Origin: Torreya grandis
Taxonomy: Eukaryota; Streptophyta; Pinopsida; Cupressales; Taxaceae
DNA: 64,000 nt
Direction of reading: 5' to 3'
NCBI GenBank assembly: GCA_037957365.1
Contig: JARHVA010002683.1
Coordinates: 1,708,501-1,772,500 of the forward strand
Within the stretch, counting starts at the first letter, position 1. Each line of letters begins with the position of its first letter. Below, piece after piece: positions 23,225 to 33,999 of the stretch. The notes beneath the pieces are model-generated. The model saw only the letters and a list, made by a program, of their open reading frames with translations, did not search any database and was not told the origin of the DNA. The position numbers and the translations under genes are program-made.

Positions 23225-23345
23225 TAGAAGTTCCTTAAATGGGAGAGGTGAGGTTGGTGGTTCCCTAAATGGGAGAGGTAGAATTGGTGAGTTTAGTGGT
23301 TCTCCAAATGGGAGAGGTGGAATTGATGTGGTTGGTATGGGCTCT
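23225..23345 (-). repeat. Short in-frame tandem repeats in the protease-RT linker
   Basis: Three copies of a 30-39 bp unit on the plus strand: TTCCTTAAATGGGAGAGGT, TTCCCTAAATGGGAGAGGT and TTCTCCAAATGGGAGAGGT. On the coding (minus) strand they give PLPF-containing proline-rich peptide repeats. Confidence 0.75.
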
Positions 23346-23480
23346 TCTCAGAGAACATAACCAAGGCCAAAGAACTCATAAGGTTTTTGAGTTTTGATAT
23401 TAGGAAGTTCTTGGGGTCCTTGTTCATAGAGGCCAAACTCAAACCCTTTCCAAGTGCATCAATGAAGATATATTTGAGAA
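23330..23480 (-). pseudogene. G-patch-like motif of the Tat pol linker
   Basis: Minus-strand reading contains LGKGFEFGLYEQG and KPYEFFGLGYV, the glycine-rich motif that sits between protease and RT in Tat-like elements. A related copy is seen in the 13990-14180 relic. Its role in these elements is unknown to me; in other proteins G-patches contact RNA or helicases. Confidence 0.65.
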
Positions 23481-24100
23481 AATATCAGGTTGCTAAGAAT
23501 TAGTTTATCAAGGCATGGTGGTGGGTGCAAGAATTAGTTTATCAAGTCCCCTATAGACAAAATATGTTCTATTATTGCGAAGACCAAAGGGAACAAGGGT
23601 ACCACTATTGGGATCATAAGATGGATCATTATAAAGGTTCCCAAATTCATGTGGAGAGGAAAAAACATGCAAATCTAAAAGTTGATATTCCTCAAGCATA
23701 ACTTATTAGAACATGGATTGTAAGGGGTGCTCGACCGTGTTTTGTGATGAGGGAATAGTTGAACTAGTGGATGCTTCACTATTATTGAAATTGTAAGTGT
23801 TGGTGTGTTGTTTTGACATGGTGGTTTGGATAGTAGTTGGCTATGAAGAGGGTGAAGGTGGAATAAGAACATCAATGGGCTGATACGTCATATTACAAAA
23901 ATAAAGGGACTTGGATCATCTTTGATTGTAATGACTTGTCTCTCATGCTCAAAATTCATGCATCAATGAAGGGTAGAATGGATTCATGCCATGACATAGA
24001 TCTAGGAGTGACCAAGTAACACATTATATTTAAAATCTCCCTCTATGATGTAAAATTATTCAAGAATGGTTCGAGGCCCGAAAAGGATGTGGGGAATAAA
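23481..24100 (-). pseudogene. Protease-RT linker, degraded
   Basis: Short minus-strand open stretches (23508-23699 and 23675-23875), rich in Ser, Pro and Asn, with no domain I recognise. Continues the polyprotein between the protease and the G-patch-like motif. Confidence 0.5.
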
Positions 24101-24136
24101 TATCCTAAGAGTAGTGGCCAAAGTATCATTGAATGA

Positions 24137-24514
24137 TCAGATAACCACCAAGATTTTTGACATGATGTTTTTAGGTAGTTGAAGTTGATCATAAGCATGG
24201 GAGGAGATGATATTGATACTTTCTCCTCCATCAATCATGACCCTTTTTACATGTGTATGATTGATTGATGCTATGATAAAAAGAGGGGGATCAGGATCTT
24301 TTATATGATATGGTGGGATTTTAGGTTCTTGAAAGGTGACACTGGTAATGCATTGGATAGCTTTAATCAAAGATGTAAGAGGTTGGGGATCATTTGGTTG
24401 AACTTTTATGGAACACATTTCTTTATTTAAATCTTGATGATGTTGAGGCGAGGTGTTGATTATGTCACAAAGACTCATTTTGATGGACAATTGGTGAAGT
24501 TTTTTTATCACCAA
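24137..24514 (-). pseudogene. Tat-type aspartic protease relic
   Basis: A 125-codon open stretch. HTHVKRVMIDGGESINIIS (about 24190-24250) matches the retropepsin-like active site V-L-V-D-(N/G)-G-(S/A)-S-L-N-I. Here the usual Asp-Gly-Ser/Ala is Asp-Gly-Gly, so the catalytic Asp is kept but the neighbour is changed. The preceding YHIKDPDPPLFIIASI fits the first beta strands. The protease would cut the polyprotein. Confidence 0.8.
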
Positions 24515-24879
24515 GCATTAGACAAATGAAGGTGCATTGGAGGAGGAAGGGGCTCCCAAAATGGAGACCTTAGGCTTCGATGGTTGTGAAGGTGAAGGTG
24601 TAATCTGTTGGGTTTGGGTAGTTGGTTGAGGAGGTGAAGGGTAAGACCATGGAATGGTGTCCTTGGCTTTACCATTTTTATTTTGTTGGACCTCTTTACC
24701 CTTATCCTTATGTTGGACTCTAAATTGAGTTACCATATGAATAGTATGGATAAGGGGAGTAGTTACTTGCTTTATTTCTTATATTACACTTATTTGTTGG
24801 ATTAGAGAAGGAGATGATTAGTAGGAAGATTGGATAGGTGGTAAAAGAGGTGAAGCTTAAATAAGGTTCATATAATAGA

Positions 24880-25020
24880 TCATCCTCCTCAAAAAGGCCA
24901 TGAATGATAGTTTGGAGAGACTTACAATTATCTGTATCATGCCCAGGGGTTCTATGGTAAAGAAAAATTAGATTGTCATTGAACCACGTTGGATTTTGAT
25001 GAGTGGGGTCAAAAGGTTTG
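24880..25020 (-). pseudogene. Second gag-type zinc-knuckle-like motif
   Basis: The minus strand reads WFNDNLIFLYHRTPGHDTDN then CKSLQTIIHGLFEEDDL. This matches the C-x2-H-x4-H-x4-C motif of Tat gag (usually YCRYHR..GHDTDDC), except that the first Cys is Phe. A second, separate copy of the motif lies ~1.55 kb upstream at 26460-26560. Confidence 0.7.
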
Positions 25021-25039
25021 ATGGGGGATAAGTTAAAGG

Positions 25040-26440
25040 TAAAAGCTTGCTAGATCATTTGTAATATTGTTGTATAAGAATTTGATAAGGATTTTGGAGA
25101 TGGTGGGGTTTGATTTTTTGTTTTAGGTTTCTTGTTGGGTAAGGTATTTTTAACAAGAGGTATGGTTGGTGGGGTAAGCCTAGTTAGAGGTTTTGAATGA
25201 AGTATCTTAGTTATAATTGGTTTAGAAATTGGGGGTCTAAATGATAAGGTTTAATAGATGGGATTGTGGATGGGGAAAGGTTGGTGTGGAATGATTTTGA
25301 ACTAGGAGGTGGGCTTGTTATAGGTAAAGAAAAGGGAGTTGGGTTTTTGGAGGATGAGTCGGTTATAGGTATGGTGGAAGGATGTGGTCCTAAAATAGAA
25401 AGTAAGGGTGAAGGAGCGGGTATGGTTCTTCCCCAAAGTTGAGGTCTAGGTAGTCTCTCCTTCTTAATGGGATTAATTGGATTAGGTTTTGGTTGGATTA
25501 GTGTGGTTAGATCTAGTCTCAAAGGAGGGTGAGTGGGATTTGGCATGGGAGGGATCCTTAAGGTATTGATTGGCTTGGTGAAAGAAGCATAAGGTGATTT
25601 AGTAATTTTAGATAGGGGTAATTTAGGTACCCCATTGGTAAATTTAGGAGAAGTAGTTGGTGTGGTTGTAACAATAGGCTCAAAAGTGGATTCTAATGAA
25701 GTAAAAGGTTCAGTTTTATTTTAATACAAGATTTGAAGCTAATGTGAAAAGGTAGCTCTATCAAAGATAGGTTGGGAGGTGAACTCTAGGCTTTGAACTA
25801 GCTAGGAGAAGGGTTTATCAATAGGATTTGTTCCTTGATATTTAGCTTCAAAGGTTAAACCTTTTGGGGATGATGAAATAGTGGTTTTAGTATTTTTATC
25901 TATGGTGGAAGGTTCCAAAGGCAATGGCTGGGTAGATAGGGGTATTGTCTCTTGAGAGATGGCTTTCATGGAGGATAGAGATGATTCTACAATTGGTGTG
26001 GTAAGGGTAATGGTTTTAGGTGGAAGGGTTGGTTTAGCTTCCTCCTTGGTTTGGTTTTCCAAAGGAATAAGTGGTTTTTTGAATTGGATTGGTGGAGTGA
26101 ATAAAATAGTTGATGGAGTGACCATCTCCCTAGGTATTTCCACCATAGGAGGGGTGGGTGAAACCAGGGTTTCATCTAAGGAAGTGGAAGGGATAGTCAC
26201 TTCCTTTTTTTTGGAATTTTAAGGGGTTGGTGGTAGGTGGTTCTCCTTAATTTTAGTGATATAAGTAATAACTTCTTTGATAATGGGCATATTACTGATG
26301 TCATTGATTACATGTGCCTCATGTGAATTGGAGGATTCAGGTTGGTTTTCATGGTCTTGGGATAAATGTGGATGATTTGGAAATGGTTTTCATAAAATAT
26401 CAAGGGATTGGTTTGAAGGATAATTTGGGTTTTCAGACAC
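25040..26440 (-). pseudogene. Long proline/threonine-rich gag linker
   Basis: Minus-strand open stretches at 25211-25546 and 25802-26200 are low-complexity, rich in Pro, Ser, Thr and Ile (for example MPNPTHPPLRLDL and MTIPSTSLDETLVSPTPP). They match no folded domain and join the two zinc-knuckle-like motifs. The plus-strand open frames here are mirror artefacts. Confidence 0.6.
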
Positions 26441-27360
26441 AAGATCCCCTTGATAAATTAGGTCCTGGACAATGCTTTTAAAAGTATTGCATCTATCAGT
26501 ATCATATCCAACAACTTGATGATAGTCACAATGATCATTCCCATTATACCACTTAGGAATGGGGTGAGAAGTATTAAATTATTGAAGGGGATTGATGTAT
26601 GGAAGTTTTATTAGACCGGCCTTGAGTAGTTTCTCAAACATTGATTCATAAGATTCTCTAATCAGGGTAAATTATTTTGGAGGAACCCGATTTTGAGTAC
26701 AGTTTTGCTGATTGGAAGGGTTATTGGTTAGAGGTGTTTGGTTGATGGGTGGAGGAGGTGTGGCTTTTAGAATGACTAAATGTGTTGATGCTTTCACTTT
26801 AGAATTGGTTGGGTTCATTATTTTGGTGGAAGATGACTCTATGGATTTGAAACTAGAATTTTTATTTTGAAGCTTCAACTTCCCTTCATCAATAGCATGG
26901 TTTTCAAATTTATGGGCCACAGTAAAAGCTTTGTAAAAGGTCCTAAAGGTTTGGAATTGGAGAGTTAGAGTAATGTGTTTAGCAAAACCTCAGGAAAATA
27001 ATTTGATTAATTTAGGCTAAGGTAATGGGAAAATTATTTGATTAATAAGACCTCTCCATCTAGAAACAAAATCAACAATGGACTCATATTCAAACTGTTT
27101 GATGAAATATAGGTCTATAATGGAAACCTTTTTAGAGATATTTATAGAAAAGTGTTCCAAAAAGGTGTGTGCCAATTGAGAGAATGAAAAGATAGAATGA
27201 GTGGGAAGAGAACTATACTAGTCAAAGGCAGCCCCAGATATTGACATGGGAAAGTTTTAGAGGAGAAGAGCGTCATCATAAGCAATCAAACAACATGCAT
27301 GTCAAAACTCTCTTAAGTGTTGTTGAGGTTCCTCCTAACCTTAGAATTCAAAAAATTTGG
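26440..27360 (-). pseudogene. Tat gag: capsid-like domain and zinc-knuckle-like motif
   Basis: The minus strand shows the retrotransposon gag pattern: ELPKFFEF..EEPQQHLREF (about 27300-27360), AYDDALLL*NFPMSISGAAF (about 27230-27290), SIFSFSQLAHTFLEHFSINI (about 27130-27190), then IKQFEYESIVDFV (about 27065-27105). After HKFENHAIDEGKLKLQNK (26850-26920) comes a zinc-knuckle-like NDHCDYHQVVGYDTDRC with FKSIVQDLIYQGDLV (26440-26545); the second His is Tyr. Gag packages the RNA into particles. Stops and shifts are present. Confidence 0.8.
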
Positions 27361-27670
27361 GCAATTCCCATTAAGAAGGATAAGAATGAATAGGTATAGA
27401 TGGATGGATAGTCTCATTACAAATTTAGTTTTAAGACAAAAGATTAATTGAGGTAGAGACGGATGACTCCAAACTAGTCATTTTATCCATGACCATTTTG
27501 ATTAGGTCAGGATATGGTTGAGAAACCACATAATTAAGAGGTACATTTTATTGAGGTTAGTTCATGATAATGTATGAGTAGGCATCAAATGGTAATGACA
27601 ATGCCACATATTGATAGGTGGTGCCAAGAGGTTGATATGGCAGCACATAATAACTGTTTGGTATAAAATG

Positions 27671-28378
27671 CTAGGTAGAGGTTGGTATGTACCTTTTTAG
27701 GTTAAGGACATATTGGTAAGTTGTCATAGGAATATGTTGAGGAAAATATGTGGTTATTATCCTTAAGATAGGAGGAAATTGGGAAGGTTGAGGTTGGGTG
27801 GTTATGCTAGTGCTAATTGGAGGAAGGTTTTGAGGTATGGAGAACACCAAGCTTTTAAGTGTAACTGTGGTCAAAGGATTGGTTGGAACCAAAGGGAATA
27901 TATAATTTAAAGTGGAGGAAAATGCCATAGTAGATGGGGCATAAGTAACCAATGGTGCGGTTGACCCCCCATGGGGTGTAATTGGTGGTATTTGGTTAGG
28001 TGATGGAAAGTTGGTTTGGTTTTGGGTGGATGGGATGTTGGAAGAAGTTTGAGTTAATGGTTGAGTTGAAGTGGTTCCTACCATGAGGTGGGATGGCATA
28101 CTAAGAGAAGGTTCAAAAAATGGAAATAAAGTAGGAGGGCTACGATGAGGAAAGGTGTTAAGGTAATATTTCAAGGCAACTGGATTATTGTCAAGAATGG
28201 TGGTGAAGTCTAGATCTCCTTTAGATATGATTGGAATTTTAGAGGGAGATGGTGGTGGAGGAGAATGGTGAGGTGAACCATGGGGAGATTTATCTGCATC
28301 CAAGGTATAATCCATGGATGAAGATGAAGGTGGTGGTTGATTAATTTGATTTTTCACTTGTTGTCTACTCAAAACCAT
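27671..28378 (-). pseudogene. Tat gag N-terminus
   Basis: The longest open frame of real content here, 235 codons from MVLSRQQVKNQ. It is rich in Pro, Ser and Thr and contains ILDNNPVALKYYLNTFPHR and FFEPSLSMPSHLM. I choose the ATG at 28378 because the sequence upstream on the minus strand is a non-coding leader up to the PBS-like site. The long proline-rich N-terminus has no domain I recognise. The reading shifts frame before the capsid-like domain at 27360. Confidence 0.65.
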
Positions 28379-29180
28379 ATGAAAAATTTGGAATTAGACA
28401 ATGAACCTTTCACCTCAAATAATGATCAATCCATGAAAAACCCAAAGTGAACAAAACACACACTAAAAATGAATTAATCATAGGATTTATTTTAAATCAC
28501 ATTTAGCTTATGCCTTAAAGAGTGTGAAAGGTAAAATTAGCTTATGATTCAGGTACTAAAAAGCCATCTAATGATGGTTTTAGGTTAATTTTGGGTTTTC
28601 AAATAATCTACACTAGACCATGTATGTGCCTTGGTACTAGGGGCTTGCTCCCCACACTTCACAAACCTGAACCTGAGCTAGGCCACTTAGCCAATATATA
28701 CCATTTGTATAAATATTTATACTCCACTAGAGAATGGAGTGGGTCCTCTCCTTGGTGGTGAAATATAAGTGAGATCTCCGGGGAGGGTAAGGTGATCCAA
28801 AGGGTGATGAAATCCCAATGGGCCTTGTCTCTAGTATGTTTTGATGTTTTCTTTGGTGTAATGGTTTGTAGTGTAACATTTGTGTTCTACATTTCATTTA
28901 AAATGCCATTAATTAATTTAGGTGAGATGAACATTAAATAGGCAATTTAATGGATGCACTTAATTTTAGCCCAAAATAAATTCTTTGGTTTATTTTAATG
29001 CAAGCAAGGAATAATGCAATAATGCAAGATGACAATGCAACCTATCCCTAAAATTAATTTTGCACTCTTTTTTTTGGTTTGTTTTGATTTTAGAAAAGAA
29101 AAGTAAAATAAATTATATATTTTTTTGAATTTAAATACTTGAATAAATGCAATAAAAATGAGATTCACTATCAACCGTTA
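28379..29180 (-). other. Untranslated leader of the Tat element
   Basis: About 800 bases between the PBS-like site and the gag start; no coding signal. GC is higher between 28600 and 28860 than in its surroundings. Confidence 0.5.
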
Positions 29181-29182
29181 AG

Positions 29183-29203
29183 GGGTCCCATTGGGCATGT
29201 CAA
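29183..29203 (-). other. PBS-like site of the Tat element
   Basis: On the minus strand TTGACATGCCCAATGGGACC follows the LTR end GTGAAACA after two or three bases. Position fits a PBS, but I cannot name the tRNA: it is not the Met type, and resemblance to Lys-type sites is weak. Confidence 0.5.
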
Positions 29204-29904
29204 AATGTTTCACTTGATTTGTTACTTTAGTTATTTTTACTTTGAAAGAGGAGATAAAAAATAGATAATAGGTGTGTACTTGGTTGGACGTTACACAGGT
29301 TGATATCTAGATGAAGTGAGAACTCTTATTTGGTAAAGGAAGAATGACCTATAAATCACATGAACTCATAAAAAATATGTTAATATAAAAGTAAGGGGCT
29401 GCTTGGTGAGAAACCAATCCCAAGAATGGAATATCCTTGTTTAAATGAATGTCAATCCTTGTTCAACATTCAAGTTCATTGATAAAAGAGAAATTAAAAA
29501 TAGTAGATATGAAAATGATGTCAATGAACAATAAAAGATGTCTAACCTATGGCAGGGTTGATATTATCAAAATAATGGTTCTAAAATGCAGTAGCTTCAT
29601 CAATATCCTCTTGGATTATGGCTAATTATTCTTATATATCCTCCAAATGGGGTGTGATAACCACAATACAAAGTGATAACTCAAAGTCAATGTCACTTTA
29701 ATCAATGAATAGAGGTCGGGGGAGAATATGAAGGTCAACGACAATATATATCTCATGTGCAAGTCCTAGTAGGGTCATCTACATGCAATAAAGAAGTTAA
29801 GGTCAGGTCCCAAAAAAAAAAAGGTGTTCAAGTAAAGGTTAAGGGATGGCCATAAGTATGAGAAGGTGAAAAGGAGGGTCAAAATAAAAATATGTAATTT
29901 TGGG

Positions 29905-30012
29905 TGATAGTGACCATTAGCAGTCAGGGTGATCGATGGTGGTTGTCCTAACCATCAATAGTTGGGTGATAGATTGTGGTTTCTATAACTGGCGATGATT
30001 ATGGTAATTTTT
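29905..30012. repeat. 19-bp degenerate repeats, cluster 1
   Basis: About five units resembling GTGACCATCAATAGTTGGG (GTGACCATTAGCAGTCAGG, GTGATCGATGGTGGTTGTC, CTAACCATCAATAGTTGGG and others). Lies in the R/U5 part of the Tat LTR. Confidence 0.65.
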
Positions 30013-30363
30013 GGTAGTCACCTACTATAAACATTATGGGGACTAAAAATGAGCTACAAATAGGTAACTAAGGGGCCAATAAGGTTGTATAGGTAGTGTG
30101 GGTAAAGGAAAAGAGGCAAGAAGAGTATTCAATAGAGATCACACTTACAATAAGCAAAGAAGGATAAAATGAAATAGAGAAAACAAAGTGAGGTACCTTT
30201 TCTTTGAAGATTTCAATGCTTGAATACTTAGAGGAATGTGAGTAGTGTAATGGTACCTTGATGAGATAATCACACAGATAGAGACTCAGGTTGTTGAATG
30301 CCTACATAGAAAATAAGAGAACCTAGATGTATAAATTTTGGTCCCATATCTCCTCCATCAGCC

Positions 30364-30375
30364 TTTTATTTATAG
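30364..30375 (-). promoter_or_regulatory. TATA box in the Tat LTR
   Basis: Minus-strand CTATAAATAAAA. It lies in the LTR with its direction toward gag, and the 19-bp repeats of cluster 2 lie about 200 bp upstream of it. A start site near 30340 is inferred. Confidence 0.55.
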
Positions 30376-30559
30376 CACAAAACTTCCAAAATGAGGAGAA
30401 ATATTTGTCAAATTTAAGGAGGAAAAGTTTCTAAGTTAGTCTCGAATAAGTGTGATGGACTGATGAAAATAAATCCATGAGTTTGTGCATAGGAAAGTTG
30501 CCAATTTTGTTACTGCAAGATTTTTCAAAGTTGGAATTCTCTAATTTATTGTGTGAAGA

Positions 30560-30645
30560 TACCTGACCGTCTATGATTAGGATAACCATCAATGGTTGGG
30601 ATAACTATCAATGGTTGGGTTAACATTGACAGTCGACCCTCTTGG
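30560..30645. repeat. 19-bp degenerate repeats, cluster 2
   Basis: Four units: CTGACCGTCTATGATTAGG, ATAACCATCAATGGTTGGG, ATAACTATCAATGGTTGGG and TTAACATTGACAGTCGACC. The second unit holds a perfect hairpin AACCAT-CA-ATGGTT. They sit upstream of the TATA box in U3. Confidence 0.75.
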
Positions 30646-30839
30646 GATAAAGAGGTAAAATGTAAGGTATTAAATGGTTTGTTTATGTTTGTGTAAAGAA
30701 GGGTCAACTAGGCTAATAAAGGAGTTAACTAGGTCAAGGTTGAGATCTAAGTCCTAGTGTGATGGCATAAAAAATGGTTTGAAGGACATTTTTAAATGTC
30801 TACACTATCTTTAGTTGAAACTTATATTATATCTAATTA

Positions 30840-31610
30840 TACTTCTCCTTTAGACAAGCCTAGACTAGAATTTGTACCAGCCCTACCTTCCCTTGGTGAT
30901 GTGCTCCTTAATTTTCCACAACTTGATCCTTTACCCCCATAATAGGTCAATCAATATTACTATGATATTCAAAAAGTTATTGATCATTAGACTAGAGATT
31001 ACTAGTTATATCAGCATTCCCTAGATTCAACTTCTACATATTCTATTAGTAAACCCCAGAATTATACTAAAAAATGTATGTGGTAATTCCATGGCACAAA
31101 TAATCATTCTTAAACCCATTTTTGAAAGATTTAATAATATATTAACACATTGTATCCTACCCTTCCTTATCCCAAAGACAAGTCCATACTTCTTCCCAAG
31201 TTAATACTTGAGTATATTCCAAAATATGGGGAGGTACATTGTATTTGGCATCAATGTGGTACCCATCACATCGATAATTAATGCAATCTCTAAGAAAATC
31301 TTCATGATCACCTTAAAATCATTATTTCACCTGCTATTCTTCATCTGATAGGTCATCAATGTACTAAGGATCCTCCTTCTTCCCCTTTTGCTCCTTCTTC
31401 CATTGTGGTTCTTTCTTCACCTATGTATTCTTCCCCACCTATGAATACTTTTCCACTAGTGGTGCCACCTTATTGTCCCATAGATACCATTCATATTCTA
31501 AAATCTATTACCCTCTTTGGTTATTATATGCACAAGATCCCTCTTGAGCATGATCCTTTAGCTATGCCTACATTTTCTATTGAGGAGATTCGGTGAAAGG
31601 TCTTTTCATA
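30840..31610 (+). pseudogene. gypsy gag relic, opposite strand
   Basis: Plus-strand reading: KPRLEFVPALPSLGDVLLNF (30855-30915), a zinc-knuckle-like HCIWHQCGTHHIDN*C (about 31235-31285) followed by NLHDHLKIIISPAILHLIG, then PMYSSPPMNTFPLVVPP and PCPIDT-like proline-rich sequence to 31596. The knuckle and the proline-rich tail resemble the gag of the neighbouring Tat element, but on the other strand, so this is a separate fragment. Only part of gag is left. Confidence 0.6.
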
Positions 31611-31927
31611 GCTTACGTTATGGATAGATGAGACTTTGGATACCATTCGGATCTTCCTTCATAGAGATATTTCAAATGTCATGGATAATATTTATTAATA
31701 GATTTATTAGTATTTATGAAAACAACCACGTGTTCTTTCACTTTATTCTTCATTATGAATTTGGATTGGAGTTGTGATCCACTCTTATATATCTTATATG
31801 ATTTAAATATGTCAAATTTGGTTTAACTTATAACATACATATTTATATTATGCATTATGTCCTGTATATGGTTTCATTCTCTTTCATCTTCTCTTATGGT
31901 TTATTTTAATTCTTTCCATGATTTCAC

Positions 31928-31991
<64 letters not shown>

Positions 31992-33790
31992 ACATGAATA
32001 ATTATTATTGTGACTTGGTTATACAAATCTTCTTCCCCTTAAAAATATTATTTATCATATGATCAGTTAACAAATAATTCATCTCATTGTGATCCTACCT
32101 TACCGATTTATTTTAGACCTCCTTTTATTCCCTTATTTCTTTTCACATATTAACCATTAATATAGTTAAAAATTGAGATATCATATTTGTTTTCATAGGT
32201 AAGCTTAAGTGTTTAATCATTCATATCTTTTGATACTTATCTCCCTTTAACCAAAGTCTAAAGCTCATTCGAGTGTGTATCATTTCTATCACTCATGTTG
32301 TTTTTTCAAAATATAGATGGAGGAATATTAAAAGCCATAAAATTTAAACAAAATTCAATGATATAAAGGAAACATGTAAATATCAAAAGTCAAATCACAC
32401 TACAAGATGTGATTTATAGCACATCTCCTTTTTCTAATCGAAGCCCAAATTGCATAGTCAATATCATGATAGAGTCAAGGTTGATTGGGGTGCAGTAGGA
32501 CAATAGATTGAGAAGGGAGAATTAAAAATATTTTAGTGCTACCTTCTTTCTTACAGAAGTACCCGATATTCACATGAGATAGACAAATATGTAATTAGAC
32601 CTAAGGAACACGGAGCATGTTGTGGGAAGGAAGGTCCAATTTTGTTTTTGTTCATATAACTAGCATGAGTCAATATTAGTATTCCACTTCTATACCTATA
32701 CATCTTTTGACTTATTGTGAATGGGTGTCAGTTGTATTTTGATGGTTGATATACTCCTAGTGTATTTCTTGTGTACCTAGTATGCCTCATGTTTCCTAAG
32801 ACTTCTCATAGATGCCTATGTCGTGTTTTACATACTCTCTCTAAAACATTACTAATATTTTCCCTTGAGAAATATTATTTTGTTAACTGATCATTCCATC
32901 TAGGGTTTCCATTTATGATTTGAATACCATGGATAGGACCAGGCCTTCCTCACAAATTACCACATTATCACCATATTTTAAAATCATTCCCACATTTTTT
33001 TCCATCTCATTAGTGTTACCTTTGTGAGTTGTAGTGTAAGACTAGGCCCTCCTCATAAAATATTCCAATACCCAAATCACAATTAAATTACATGTGTCAA
33101 ATTTGAGATAAGTAGTGTTTGCTTATGACTTACATGTCATTGGCATGCTTCCTATCTTGATTTAGTATGTTTTATGCTTACTTCATTAATATTTCACCTT
33201 TATCTTCTAATTTTGTAATTATATGTATGCTTACAATCATTTATTAAAAATTTTATACTTCTTATATTGAATTAGTGGGATCAATTTAATTTCATTTTAC
33301 ATTTTGTCTTTCTTTTTATACTTCCCCACATGATTTAGTATAATGGATTGAATTAATTGTTTTGTTTTTAATTATTATTTTTTTTCATTTTGTGTTCCCT
33401 TTTATTACAAATTTTCATACTTCCCAAAGTGATATAGTGTGATTTTTATTTGTTTTAACTTGGTGCAAATTTTTTACATGGTTTAAAAATATTTGTTTCT
33501 TTATACCATCTTTTGGTTTATTATATTTAGTCATCTTTTATTATTACATATTTCCCATAATTATATAGTGTGTAGTACATTTGTTTTTATTACTTATACT
33601 TTTCCAAGTCATTTTTTACTTTTTTATTCTTTGTCATGCATGTGTATCACATAATATTAGGAATAAAAACATGTGTCACATACTTCCCATAGAACCATAT
33701 AAAACAAAAATAATTTACATGTTATAGAAAGAAATATATCCATGCATCCAAAACCACATCCAAGTAAAACTCATGAGATCAAAATTATAA
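31611..33790. other. AT-rich non-coding sequence
   Basis: No protein relic recognised. Contains a (TA)n run and, at 33150-33570, four loosely related copies of a CTTCCC..TGAT-TAGTGTG phrase at irregular ~100-130-bp spacing. AGGACCAGGCCTTCCTCA (about 32937) and AAGACTAGGCCCTCCTCA (about 33038) look like another short repeated phrase. Confidence 0.45.
31932..31987. repeat. (TA)n microsatellite
   Basis: About 28 uninterrupted TA units. Confidence 0.98.
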
Positions 33791-33796
33791 CATTAA

Positions 33797-33888
33797 TGTG
33801 TGCATGCGTTTGTGCGTGCATGCTTGCATGTGTGTGCATGTGTGTGCGTGTGCGTACGTGTGTGTGCATACGTGTGTGCATGCATGCA

Positions 33889-33978
<90 letters not shown>
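33797..33978. repeat. Alternating purine-pyrimidine tract with (GT)43
   Basis: 95 bases of mixed TG, CATG and CG steps, then an unbroken GT run (33892-33977). Almost perfect purine-pyrimidine alternation, the class of sequence that can form Z-DNA. Open frames across it are artefacts. Confidence 0.95.
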
Positions 33979-33980
<2 letters not shown>

Positions 33981-33999
33981 ATAAAATACAAAATATAAG

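Larger units (their letters stand above)
19400..30810 (-). mobile_element. Large Ty3/gypsy element of the Tat lineage, decayed
   Basis: Reads from right to left: 5' LTR (about 29206-30810), PBS-like site, ~800-bp leader, gag, protease, G-patch-like linker, RT, RNase H and integrase, ending near 19620. RT before integrase defines Ty3/gypsy. The RT, RNase H and integrase sequence signatures and the long P-rich gag-pol linkers point to Tat-like elements (Tat/Ogre/Retand relatives). The 3' LTR is missing; the left end runs into the rearranged non-autonomous element at about 19250-19400. More than 9 kb of coding remnant is legible in order, with frameshifts and stops, so it is one insertion rather than a pile of fragments. 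Confidence 0.85.
29206..30810 (-). repeat. 5' LTR of the Tat element (~1.6 kb, right edge approximate)
   Basis: The left edge is TG at 29206 next to the PBS-like site. The right edge is placed near TCTACA at about 30810, just before unrelated gag-like sequence on the other strand. It contains a minus-strand TATA box at 30364-30375 and two clusters of 19-bp repeats. The 29270-30010 part aligns with 60860-61310, the LTR of another gypsy element. No second copy bounds this element on the left. Confidence 0.65.

Noticed and set aside
25959..26222. 87-codon plus-strand frame
   Set aside because: Mirror of the proline-rich gag linker on the minus strand; no family signature.
33150..33570. Tandem repeat of a CTTCCC..TAGTGTG phrase
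   Set aside because: Spacing is irregular and similarity weak; noted under the AT-rich stretch but not called as a repeat.
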